DNA from: Priapulus caudatus
Lineage: Eukaryota; Priapulida; Priapulimorpha; Priapulimorphida; Priapulidae
Direction of reading: 5' to 3'
Assembly: GCF_000485595.1 (NCBI RefSeq)
Contig: NW_014578195.1
Coordinates: 34,460 to 57,010, forward strand
Length of the DNA: 22,551 bases
Shown: one piece after another, positions 7,903-16,644 of the stretch
How the letters are laid out: each line of letters starts with the position of its first letter
How positions within the stretch are numbered: the stretch's first letter is position 1
Program-made: the position numbers and the translations under genes
Notes under the pieces: generated by a model
Seen by the model: the letters and a program-made list of their open reading frames with translations, nothing else
What the model was told of the DNA's origin: nothing
The model's database searches: none

Positions 7903-8756
7903 CCACCCGAAGTTATATGTAAATAAAATACAACGTCACCCACTGAATTTTTACTTGAAGGCACAAAGCATTTTTTGCACATGCAGACTTCATACATATC
8001 CCATTCCCAAGAAAAACAGACAATTTACATCGTGAGTGCACGTAAACTTAAAGTAGACGTGCACGTAAAGTAGCCTTCACAGACTGTCACACGGAAGGAG
8101 CCACCCATTTGGCCGAAAATAGAAAGGTGTTTGGTTTTTGATAATAATTTTAAATTATTTGCAGTCGTTATTATATATCGTGCGAGAGATATAGATAAAA
8201 CGGCTGTAGCTGTATCCATACATATCCATACATTATATGCTGTATCCGAAGAGCTAATGATTTCACCGCACTAAACGCTGATTGGTTGATGTGGGTGCAC
8301 CTTCGCCGTCTTGCGGTGGTGTTTATTGACAAATGTGTTTGTGTTGGATACGAAATGCCGAAACCTGCTAGTAACAACGAATAATCCGAATATGAATAGA
8401 AACAACGGATGTAAAACTAGGCATTGTTGATTGCAGTTAACCGTATATATTTCAATCTTTGCAACCTTGTATGCAGTGCATTTCGGCTCCTGTCCGTGTC
8501 TTTCGTGGTCATTTCAGGCGGGTAATTCTGTGTCTGGCTAGATAATAAGATTAAAGATATCATTCATTCATTGTCATTGACATTGGGCCTGGCATTGCTG
8601 ATGTTTCCAGTGGTCGTGTAGTATACTAATACAGTACTAGGCCTTTTACTCGGCTTTAGTGTTATTTGCTGGCTATGTTGAATAATTCCTAATCCAGGAA
8701 TGGAGCACAGAAATTCTTCTTTGCATATGCAAAATCACCTGGAGTATTAGTTTGGC
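7903..8756. other. Unassigned spacer
   Basis: Minus-strand frames of 64-68 codons here have no recognisable domain. A GC-richer patch (8280-8330) is unremarkable. Confidence 0.4.
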
Positions 8757-8812
8757 ACAACCACCGCCACCGCCACCGGCACCACTCACGACTCACCACC
8801 GCCGCACCGGCC
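8757..8812. repeat. (CCACCG)n short GC-rich simple repeat
   Basis: CAACCACCGCCACCGCCACCGG and later CACCACCGCCGCACCGG steps, interrupted by CACTCACGACTCA. Confidence 0.7.
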
Positions 8813-9090
8813 TCAATACAGCCTACCACAATCCAGATCTGAGTAATAAAATGATACATATTTCATAATTCGAATTTATACATGTATAGGTATGGTGGGT
8901 GCTAGGTACCGATAATATTTAATGTATATTATATATACCAATAATTTGTCTATATGTATAATGTATGATTCAATTGCTGTCTTCAAATTATCTCACAATA
9001 TTCTATGATTCGATTGTGGTATCATCGACATTCAGTGCTCTAGTGTCTATAGTAATAGTAAGACTACTGACTAGGTACAACAAAAACTTC

Positions 9091-9217
9091 GAAATCCCTG
9101 ACCGGTTCTCATCAGTGCCTCGACATAACTGCATATATATAGGCGAATACTTATGCATACTGGCGCACACTGTCACTGCCACTGGCGCTGATGAGGACCG
9201 GTCACTGAGGGATTTCA
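9091..9217. repeat. Foldback element with ~30-bp arms
   Basis: GAAATCCCTGACCGGTTCTC at 9091 pairs with the reverse complement of 9184-9217 (GATGAGGACCGGTCACTGAGGGATTTC), with a 4-nt insertion in one arm. The loop is about 63 bp. The frames that overlap on both strands are a consequence of this symmetry. Confidence 0.75.
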
Positions 9218-9326
9218 GAGATTGGTGGCTGCCATGCTGGGCGTAGGAAAGTGGACTTGCGCCAATATGTGTTTTACCTACAGCACTCGTCACTTGGTGT
9301 TAGTAACGCTGAGAGGGTCTATGTCT

Positions 9327-9585
9327 CCCAGGGTACTGCCGGAACGTACCCTGGGTACGGTCCGGTATACTGGAACGTACCCTGGTACTATCTAATATGC
9401 CGGACCGTACCTCGCCTACTCCACTAACGAGTCTAGGGAGTTGCCTACGCCTACTTCTTAACGGTAACCCTAATCCTAACCCTAACCCTAACGCTAACCC
9501 TAATACCTAACCATATCAAATAGTTACCAGGGTACGTTCCGGTATACCGGACCGTACCCAGGGTACGTTCCGGCAGTACCCTGGG
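9327..9585. repeat. Large foldback element (~65-72-bp arms) with telomere-like loop
   Basis: The left arm 9327-9398 and the reverse complement of 9523-9585 share CCCAGGGTACTGCCGGAACG, TACCCTGGGTACGGTCCGG and GGAACGTACCCTGG in order, with few mismatches. Each arm is itself built of short GTACCCTGG/CCAGGGTAC palindromes. The loop holds CCTAAC repeats at 9465-9512. Confidence 0.9.
9465..9512. repeat. Interstitial telomere-like repeat (CCCTAA)n
   Basis: TAACCCTAATCCTAACCCTAACCCTAACGC and following units give about seven steps of the animal TTAGGG telomere motif on the complementary strand, with substitutions. It lies in the loop of a foldback and is therefore not a chromosome end. Confidence 0.85.
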
Positions 9586-9664
9586 GAGTTCGTTCTTGAG
9601 CTTCCTTCCATAACGTTGCGTGTTGTTTACGCGAACAAAATCTATTAGCTAGCTATTTATTTCG

Positions 9665-9742
9665 CTACATCGTTCTGCCGAAGCTGTGCTTGGACTGACG
9701 AAATACGAACCCGAATAGTTCGAAATATGAATATATAAAACT
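9665..9742 (-). CDS. Tentative terminal exon of the candidate small secreted-peptide gene
   Basis: On the minus strand a weak acceptor (GGGTAG, AG at 9744-9743) is followed by an open frame in phase with the leader exon at 9964-9996. It runs 25 codons to TAG at 9667-9665, and AATAAA starts 4 nt later (9661-9656). An alternative acceptor (CGTCAG) at 9696-9695 keeps the same frame and gives only nine codons. No cysteine pattern or known family is visible. This is one of several ways the transcript could end and is weakly supported. Confidence 0.15.
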   Translation of the reverse strand, partial: SFIYSYFELFGFVFRQSKHSFGRTM

Positions 9743-9963
9743 CTACCCTCATTAGGCGAAAAATCCGGCGTCCGACAGAGTGGCAGACGCGTCCGAAAAA
9801 CGAACGACGTATCAGTAATATTAAAATGTAAATAATGACTTACTACTTACTAAAATATTATAAATATATTTGTCATTATTCACCGCTGGTAATATCTCTA
9901 CAGCGTCGTTTGACAACGTTCAGCAAAATAGGAGAATATATTTATCTATATTTTTATACTTAC

Positions 9964-10009
9964 ACTAATCAGTAGAATAACAGCCAAAGACAACATTGTG
10001 ACGAGTGCT
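9964..10009 (-). CDS. Candidate leader (signal peptide) exon of an unrecognised gene
   Basis: On the minus strand TATTTGCAG precedes a 46-nt exon ending at a consensus GTAAGT donor (9963-9958). Within it an ATG at 9996-9994 opens 11 codons, MLSLAVILLIS, which reads like the hydrophobic core of a signal peptide, and the exon ends in phase 0. The 13 nt before the ATG would be 5' UTR. An untranslated exon and a TATA box lie upstream at 10573-10660 on the same strand. I do not recognise the protein, and the leader is too short to identify a family. Each splice signal alone could be chance. The order TATA, donor, acceptor, ATG, hydrophobic run, donor is what makes it a candidate. Confidence 0.35.
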
Positions 10010-10050
10010 CTGCAAATATAAGAAACAATTTAAGATCTCACGAAACGAAA

Positions 10051-10111
10051 GAACCGTTAGCAATATCGTAGTCACGGATATAACATTCCTATACGTTGCA
10101 CTGCGTGAGTC
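10051..10111 (+). repeat. Direct repeat flanking the 10118-10386 foldback (left copy)
   Basis: GAACCGTTAGCAATATCGTA GTCACGG, then ATAACAT-CCTATA, then TTGCACTGCGTGAGTC, recur in this order at 10383-10464, where the right copy carries an extra ~20 bp. Confidence 0.8.
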
Positions 10112-10117
10112 CAACAT

Positions 10118-10386
10118 GTTCTGTTAGCATCTATGATAAATACGACATACGCATATACGCTCTCCTATGACACAATTTGTCATAAGAAGATTCTTTCTAT
10201 GACAAATATTGTTGTATGTGTTGTGCGCATCATAGGAGTTTAGGAGCGCTATTATGAACGCAAGCAGTGAATTTCAGCTGTAAAGCGGAACGAAGTTGAC
10301 TCGTCAATATTTTTCATCCTATGACAAATAGTGTCATAGGAGAGCATATATGCGTATGTCGTATTTGTCATAGATGCAAGCAGAAC
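10118..10386. mobile_element. 269-bp foldback element with 67-bp inverted arms
   Basis: The arms 10118-10184 and 10320-10386 are reverse complements with only a handful of mismatches: GTTCTG, then GCATCTATGA-AAATACGA, CATACGCATATA-GCTCTCC, TATGACAC-ATTTGTCATA. The 135-bp centre repeats the arm motif CTATGACAAAT once more near 10199. No transposase is encoded. The high arm identity points to recent origin or gene conversion. It lies between two direct repeats and inside intron 1 of the candidate minus-strand gene. Confidence 0.75.
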
Positions 10387-10464
10387 TGCTAGCAATATCG
10401 TAGTCACGGTATAAGTATATTGGTTATACTATAACATCCCTATATACTTTGCACTGCGTGAGTC
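10383..10464 (+). repeat. Direct repeat flanking the 10118-10386 foldback (right copy)
   Basis: Partner of 10051-10111, with an insertion that reads GTATATTGGTTATACT in the middle. Confidence 0.8.
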
Positions 10465-10572
10465 GTACTCTACGAACAATAGTTACATAAAGACATATCT
10501 ATCAGCTCCGACTATCTCGGCTTTTGCACAGAGTATAATATAATATAAGCCGTAAAAAAAAGTTATACTTAC

Positions 10573-10629
10573 ATTACTAAAGATGCTCTCAGAGGTCCTC
10601 TCGATGCAAGTAAGTGGTCTGCAAGTGCT
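10573..10629 (-). other. Candidate untranslated first exon (minus strand)
   Basis: The exon would start near 10629 in a TCAGCA initiator-like context, about 30 bp downstream of a TATA box, and end at 10573 before the consensus donor GTAAGT (10572-10567). It has no ATG in a long frame. It would splice over about 560 bp, including the foldback element, to the leader exon at 9964-10009. Confidence 0.3.
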
Positions 10630-10652
10630 GACGATAGGCTAAGAGAGAAAGG

Positions 10653-10660
10653 TTTATATA
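10653..10660 (-). promoter_or_regulatory. Candidate TATA box (TATATAAA, minus strand)
   Basis: Minus-strand GGATATATAAACC stands in otherwise mixed sequence. The sequence further upstream on this strand is less AT-rich than its surroundings. Its distance to the initiator-like TCAGCA fits a focused promoter. Confidence 0.4.
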
Positions 10661-10669
10661 TCCTAATCC

Positions 10670-11155
10670 TTGATCGTTAACCTCCACCGCCTTTCTTCTG
10701 CCCTAGCCGAGCATCCTTGTATTTCTCGCCTCTTTCTCACCACCCGCGGCCATATTGTATATCAATCATACTCGAGTTAACGTATTTCGCTGGGAAGGAA
10801 ATGTGAGCTGTCGCTACTGTCACACCATCACGCGAAATCAATATCTGATAACCGCAGGCGGAACTTTAGAAACTGACAGAAACGTGTTGACAAAAACTAA
10901 CCGATCCTAAATTGCAACCCGCTTATGAAAAATCGATTAGTATATTTTTAATCAACAGATTTAGTGTACGGGACACGCGTGAACGAACGCGTAACGGAAA
11001 GTTATTTTTTACCGCTGCGTCTGTGACCTTGGTTCAACGCGCGACCTAGCTATCGTCTGACGGTAATTCGTAGAGTCTATGTGGGACGCGCGGCGCGGCG
11101 CGGCGAAATCGCCCCACGGGGCTAAAATTCAGAGACAGAAGACGCTACGTAATAT
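10670..11155. other. Unassigned spacer with a GC-rich patch
   Basis: Contains (GCGGC)n-like sequence near 11087-11105. Otherwise no recognisable gene or repeat. The 300 bp at its left end would be the upstream region of the candidate minus-strand promoter. Confidence 0.4.
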
Positions 11156-11206
11156 GTACATAACAAGAATACGTACATAACAAGAATACGTACATAACAA
11201 GAATCC
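11156..11206. repeat. 17-bp tandem repeat, three copies
   Basis: GTACATAACAAGAATAC is repeated three times head to tail. The third copy ends in CC in place of AC. Confidence 0.9.
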
Positions 11207-11474
11207 TCATTCTCTTATTCATGTTGTTTGTGTCTCACCACATTTGTTTTCAGCATGTCAGCTAACCTTATAATAACATCCCATTCAGTATATTGTCCTA
11301 TTGTTATTTTATTTCTTATGTTGTATTGTTCCTCATTCAATGTTCTTTGCTCAGTAACACAGCAGAACGTTACACAAGAATGCACCATTTAAACTATATC
11401 ATGCAAGGATATCAAGATGATTTTTTTGGCCGATCTTGGTTAGAGATATATATAACTAATTCTGCTACAAAAAC

Positions 11475-11546
11475 CAACTTTGTCTTTCTGTCTGTCTGCT
11501 ATATATTCTGCCATTTATTGGTTTAGAACCCCCAAAATTTCCACAC
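11475..11546 (+). repeat. 72-bp sequence shared with 7339-7410
   Basis: Near-identical to its partner, including GTCTGTCTGCTATATATTCTG and TTGGTTTAGAACCCC. It again abuts a forward copy of the 540-bp repeat. Confidence 0.85.
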
Positions 11547-12385
11547 TGTTACTAGGCGCTCTCCTAACTTATAACACAAGTCTACGGATAAAAGTTTAAT
11601 TAAAGAGAATCTATGCTCAGATATCCACTTAATCCATTTTAAAATGTATAATTACATACAGCAAAATAAACTCCTCTTGGTGAGTGATGGGCCGCATGTG
11701 CGCTAACACACTAACAATAGCCATGTGTACTGCTGGTACCGCAGCGGGGACGTTACATTGCAAGGTCTGCCCGATATTTCAAATGATGTCAAACTGATGG
11801 AAATGGTTGCATGTCAATCTAGCTTATAACCTCCTCTCATTTAAATGCATAATCTTGCATAAATACCGATTTCTCGTCGGAGATAATGCGCATGCGCGCG
11901 CAATCGTGTAGTAAGCGGCAGGCAATCTGAAAGGAAAACTTCAAAAACTTCTGTGTCGGGGGAGAGGGAGTGGAGAAGCTGGGAAGGCGCAGGAAAGATA
12001 GCTGCGGGCGTAGAAAGAAGAAGAGCTCACGGAGGAAAAGGGAGCAAGGAAGGATGCAGACAAGAAATAGGTTTGACCCTACATGCTAGGGCGGCTCTCC
12101 TAAATTATAACAACGGTCCACTGATAAAGTTATTAGGGAAATCTATGCTGAGATATACCCCCTAACATTTAAATGCATATTATCATCCAAAATAAACTCA
12201 TCTGGTAAGATATGCTCAATCGCTAGTACCACATAACGTAGCCAGATTGGTACACGCGTACAATGCAGGCGGACCTTACATGCAAAGGTCTCCCTCGCTG
12301 TTCTAAATAAATCAACTGATGAATGGTATCATATAAATCTATCTAGGGATAAACTCCTCTCATTAAATGCATAATCTTTGTCCAC
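11547..12385 (+). repeat. 540-bp composite repeat, forward, about 1.5 units with many small indels
   Basis: Same order of words as the array at 16645: CTCTCCTAA-TTATAA, TCTATGCT-AGATAT, GCGCATGCGCGCGCA, the purine-rich GGGGGAGAGGG stretch, CCCTACATGCTAGGGC, then a second pass to CTCATTAAATGCATAATCTTTG. One- and two-base gains and losses are much more frequent than in the other copies, which suggests either an older copy or uncorrected long-read sequence. Confidence 0.85.
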
Positions 12386-12407
12386 TATCACACATAAAGT
12401 ACAGCTT

Positions 12408-13612
12408 CACTCTCTCTCGTTCTCTGCTCTCTCCTTCCTCTCTCCGTCTCTCTCTCTCTCTGCTCTCTGCGTTTCTCTCTCTCCCTCTCTCTCATCACAA
12501 TCTGCTCTCCTGCGTCTCTCCTATCTCTCCACACACTGCTCTCCCGCATCTCTGGTTCTCGTTCGCGGGCTCGTCTTTCTCACCTCCTCTCACTCTCTCG
12601 TTCTTATCATCGCTCAATCTTCTCGTCTCTCTCCTTCTCGCTCGCTTCGTATCGCGTCGCTCTCTCTCTCCTCTCTCCTCGCCTCCTCGTTCTCAGATCG
12701 CGCGTCTCCTGTCTCTCTCTCGCCTCTCTTCGTTTCGCTTCGCGCTCGGTCCTCTCGCGCTCTCTCGCGCCTAGCTCGTTCTCGTTCCTCGGCGCTCCTC
12801 GCTCTCTCTCCCTTCTCGTCGTTCTCGTGTGTTCGCGCTCCTTCTCTCTCTTCGCCTTCTCTCGTTTTCGCTCGCCGCCTCATCGCTCTCTCTGCCTCTC
12901 CTTCTCTCCGTTCTCCGTCAGCGTGCTTCGCTAATCTCTCTCCCTCTCTCGTTTCGTTTGCGCTCCAGTCTTTCCCTCGTTTTCGTGTCGCTGCTTCCTT
13001 CCCTCTCTGCTTCTCCTGCCTCTGCTCTGTTTTCGTATCGCGCTCCTTCTGCGCTCCTCTCGTCGCGCTTTCTCTGTTTTCGTTCGCGGCTCCTTTCTCT
13101 CCTCTTCATTCTTCATCGTTGCTTTCGCTGCTCTGTCTTCGTCTCTCTATGCGTCCCTCTCCGTAGTTTCTGTTCCGCTCCCTTCTCTCCTCGTTCTCCC
13201 TCTCTTCGTTTCGTTCGCGGCATCCCTTTCTCAGTCTCTCCTTCCTTCGTTTCGTTTGGGCTCTCCTTCTGCTCTTCCTCTCTCGCTCTCTCGTTTCGTT
13301 CGAGTTCGCTCCTTCTTCTCTGTCTCCTCTCGTCCGTTTCGTTGCGCGCTCATCCTTTCTCCTCTCCGCTTTCTCCGTCGTTTTGGTTCGCGTCCTCCTC
13401 TCTTCCTCTCGTCTCTCCTCGTTTTCTTCGCAGCTCGCTTCGGCGCGCGCGCGCGTCCCGCTCTCGCGTCTTGGCCCGGTCGCTCTCCTTCTCTCTCTCT
13501 CCTTCTCTCGCTTTTGTTCGGCGCTCTCCTGTCTCTCGTTCTCTCTCTACGTTCTTCGTTCGCACTTTCCTCCGCTCTCTCTCTCTCGCGCGGCGTCTTC
13601 TCCCTCTCCTAG
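12408..13612 (+). repeat. Degenerate ~43-bp pyrimidine-rich minisatellite
   Basis: This is a CT-rich strand in which a CGTTTCGTTCGCG-like word recurs about every 41-44 bp (for example at 13207, 13248, 13292, 13335, 13379 and 13420) between CTCTCTC tracts. Long overlapping frames in several phases, including one of 348 codons, are Ser/Leu/Arg-rich and come from the composition. It forms a long polypyrimidine-polypurine tract. Confidence 0.85.
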
Positions 13613-13821
13613 CTGTGTGTAGTGGTGTGTGTGGTGTGTGTTGTGGTGTTGTGTGTTGTTGTGTGTGGTGTGTGTGTGTGTGTGTGTGCGGTGGTGTGGG
13701 CGTGTGTGGTGGTGTCGAGTATGTGGTGGGTGTGTGTGTGTGTGTGTGTGTGTGGTGTGTTGTGTGTGTGTGTGTGTGTGCTGTGTGTGTGGTGTGTTGT
13801 GTGTGTGTGTGGGTGTTGTGT
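13613..13821. repeat. Degenerate (TG)n microsatellite
   Basis: TGTGTGG, TGTTGTG and pure (TG)n runs continue directly from the pyrimidine minisatellite. Frames on both strands are artefacts. Confidence 0.95.
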
Positions 13822-14929
13822 AATGATCAATCAATCCTAATAGCTATCCTGCTTGTATTTGAAAATGTCGTGTAATGTATGTTTGTTACATACTAGAATG
13901 ACTAATTCATGATTATGATAAATGAGAGCCGGTGCAATAAATTGTCCAATGCAATCTAATGACAAATTCGAGACGTCATTTGTAAAACAGTAATATGCCC
14001 GCTTCTATTCGTTCGACGCTCAGTAGTCACCAATACAATGTATAAATAATAGACAATGGTGAGGAGATCGGGGGAGATAGTATATATAGTGTGCATATAA
14101 CAGCGGGCGGCAATAATTGAACACAAGTATGGCGAGAGAGGTCAAATTCGGAGGAGAGAGAGCGAAGGTGGTGTGCTAAAGATGGCTAGCGCCCATAATA
14201 TTTGGTGTAACTGAGGTTTCGGTGTAAAGGCGTTTTAAACGTTCAGATATCGGGTATTTGGCATCAACCAGGAGGATTGTAGGGCGTGGAGGACGAGAGC
14301 GAGATATGTTTTGGATTAGCCGTGATTTTTGATGAGAAGGATAATAGAATTTCATCATAAAATCGTCTCAGTGGTGGCAATGAAACATGGCGTGTGCATG
14401 TTCGCTCGAGCATGTTACCGGTTCAGCAGATATCTGAGAGCTTCACACAGTAAAGATACACAAAGCCTAAGATGTTTTTCACACTTTCCGTTTATTGTAG
14501 TTAAGAAGGACCTATAAATATCACTACTTGCAGACAACTTCCTTGCTTCTCGTTACAGCAAAATATGTCTGCCCATCGTTTTCATAAACGATGTTTTTAC
14601 CATAATTTACCATTGCCACATCGTAAAATTCATGGAACTTTTTTGCATTCTGACGATCGAAACAACTAAGTTTTTAGAAATAGCTTTAAGCGAAAATAGT
14701 CTTCTAAGCGGAATTTAATGAACGAAACATTGAACAGTAAATCGAACACGATAAATTGCTTAGTGGTCAATTTAGGGCGCCAAACCGCTCTGACTCTTAC
14801 TTAAGATACATTCCATTGGGAAAAAATCGCGTCTTTGTATTGTAATGGGTTTCGCTTGTAGGCGAGTCTCATAGAGCGCATATTAAAAATCATTCACGTT
14901 ATCTCTTTTATCGAATCTCAAAGTGATTA
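13822..14929. other. Unassigned spacer
   Basis: Short frames of about 60 codons on both strands near 14180-14520 have no recognisable domain. No repeats of note. Confidence 0.4.
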
Positions 14930-16030
14930 CGAGTCGTCATTAGGCGGGCGGGAGAGGGAGGACACGATTGGTAGTGCCTTACGCATACGCTCTCTCGGGC
15001 GGTTAATCGCATATCCGAGCCTTTGCCATAGCCGCGCTGCTGCGGCCACCATCGGCCGTTAACCAGCCCGTCGCAACGTTGGCGTTCACCCCTGGTTGCG
15101 GAGCGGCAACATATCCGCAGCTCCGACCTTGGGTTGGCGGGCCACAGAATACGGCAGCTCCGGACCCTGTGGGTTGCGGGGGCGACGCCGACAGCCTGGA
15201 TGCCGTTGTAACGGATGTTCCTGGCGAAAGCTAGGCGCTCTCCGGTCAAAGATCCGCGCTCCCTGCGGCTGATCGCATTCTGGCTGAAGCTGGCCTGCGC
15301 CTCCTGTGGGCGTGCGGCAGCCGAGCGGGCAGAGGCGGCCAAACGCCGCTACCCGGAAGCAGCACGGTCGGCGCAGAAAGCACGCCTGCCATTGGCGGCG
15401 AGATCCAGCTCTCCCACTGGCGTCCAATCACGCCTGGGCGGTGGCCGGGGCGGCTCCGCGAAACCTGCTGCGGCCTACCTGGCTCCAATGGAAATTGAAG
15501 TTACAGACGCGACGAATTCATTGCTGTCTCGAAGCGGTTGTTGAGAAGACCTGATGTTGCGCCACCGAGCCGGTGTAGCCCTAGCAATCTAGCGCCATGA
15601 GCTCCAAGACGACCGACCGCGACGCTCGCCTAACCATGAAACCGACAGCGCCAGCAATAGCGCCGTTAAGCTCCAACTACCACCGAACTGGCGTTCGTCC
15701 GATACCACGGAAGCCCTGGAGCACCAATCCTTTCACGCTGCGTACACCGCATCGCAATCCGCGCAATCCGTGCACCAACTCGGCCAATATGCGAGTCCGG
15801 TGCCCCGGATCCCAGTCCGGCGCCCGTATCCAGTACCGTGCCCGTATCCGAGTCCGTGCCCGTATCCGAGTCCATTTGCCCGTACCGTACCGATTCCGCG
15901 TCCGGTTGCCCGAGTGCCCGCGTCCGACCACGAGGCCACCGCAGTTGCACGCGGAGGCACTGAAGACCCTAGTTAGCGCGGAGCAGTCCCTGCTAATCGC
16001 ACCAAAGACCTATAATAAATCGAAGTGAGC
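14930..16030 (+). other. GC-rich island with overlapping open frames, origin unknown
   Basis: About 1.1 kb with a sharp rise in GC relative to both sides. Open frames occur in several phases and on both strands, the common result of high GC. One plus-strand frame, open from about 15590 to a TAG near 15974 but without an early ATG, is the most protein-like. It has a Leu-Pro-Pro-Asn-Trp segment, a Ser/Gln-rich stretch, and then a Pro-rich tail of imperfect Pro-Cys-Pro-Tyr-Pro-Ser units from an 18-bp tandem repeat (about 15825-15875). An AATAAA follows at about 16128. A decayed retrotransposon gag or leader region is possible, but no zinc knuckle or polymerase motif is present. Confidence 0.4.
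15825..15880 (+). repeat. 18-bp tandem repeat (CCGTATCCGAGTCCGTGC)
   Basis: About three imperfect copies lie within the Pro-rich frame of the GC-rich island. The period is a multiple of three, so the frame is preserved across copies. Confidence 0.7.
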
Positions 16031-16203
16031 ACTGCATCAGCACCTGTCAATGATGCCTCCGGCTACGCCTGGCGTAGTAAATACGTGTGCATCCTAATCT
16101 CCTCAAGCAACTGTCTGATGTAAGCCAAATAAATCTCATACTTGAGGCGATCGTGCAACAAAGACTAACCGCGAAAGCATCTACAAAAAAAGCCAAAGTT
16201 CCG

Positions 16204-16278
<75 letters not shown>

Positions 16279-16351
16279 GTGAGTAGATAGATCGATAAAT
16301 AGATATTTCGATAGATAGATAGATAGATAGATAGACAGATAGATAGATAGA
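16204..16351. repeat. (AGAT)n tetranucleotide microsatellite
   Basis: A pure run of about 18 AGAT units is followed by an interrupted part (GTGAG, CGATAAAT, ACAG) and a second short run. The Ile-Tyr-Leu-Ser frame across it is an artefact. Confidence 0.95.
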
Positions 16352-16644
16352 TTCGTGCGATTTTGGATAGTGTGTCTTTGAAATAACGCATAATATTATG
16401 GTTCTCGGTGTGGGGATACAGGATATAACCTCCCGTTACCCTATAATATTTGATGCCGTTATTCCATCCGATTTTCTGGTAGACGTACACTGCGTCATTA
16501 TACTGGTATTATATTAGGGAACGTTCCATTAATAAGCAAACCATTTTTCAGAACAGTATTTTCTGTGGAAGTATTTGACGTTGTTCACACTACAGTACTA
16601 CACACGTGTATCTGTGTCAAATATACTTGGAATCGAGCAAAATA
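16352..16644. other. Unassigned spacer
   Basis: No gene, RNA or repeat recognised between the AGAT tract and the 540-bp array. Confidence 0.4.

Noticed and set aside
8965-9293. Overlapping frames of 93 and 96 codons on opposite strands
   Set aside because: Much of both lies in a foldback repeat, whose symmetry keeps both strands open. No domain is seen.
12378-13875. 262- and 348-codon frames, the longest in the window
   Set aside because: They are Ser/Leu/Arg-rich translations of a pyrimidine minisatellite and end as Cys-Val runs in the TG tract. Overlapping frames in other phases are open for the same reason.
14908-15554. Overlapping frames of 80-144 codons on both strands in the GC-rich island
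   Set aside because: High GC lowers stop frequency in all frames. None shows a conserved motif, so I describe the island but call no gene.
16047-16490. 147-codon minus-strand frame rich in Ile-Tyr-Leu-Ser
   Set aside because: It is the AGAT microsatellite read through. The flanks have no recognisable domain.
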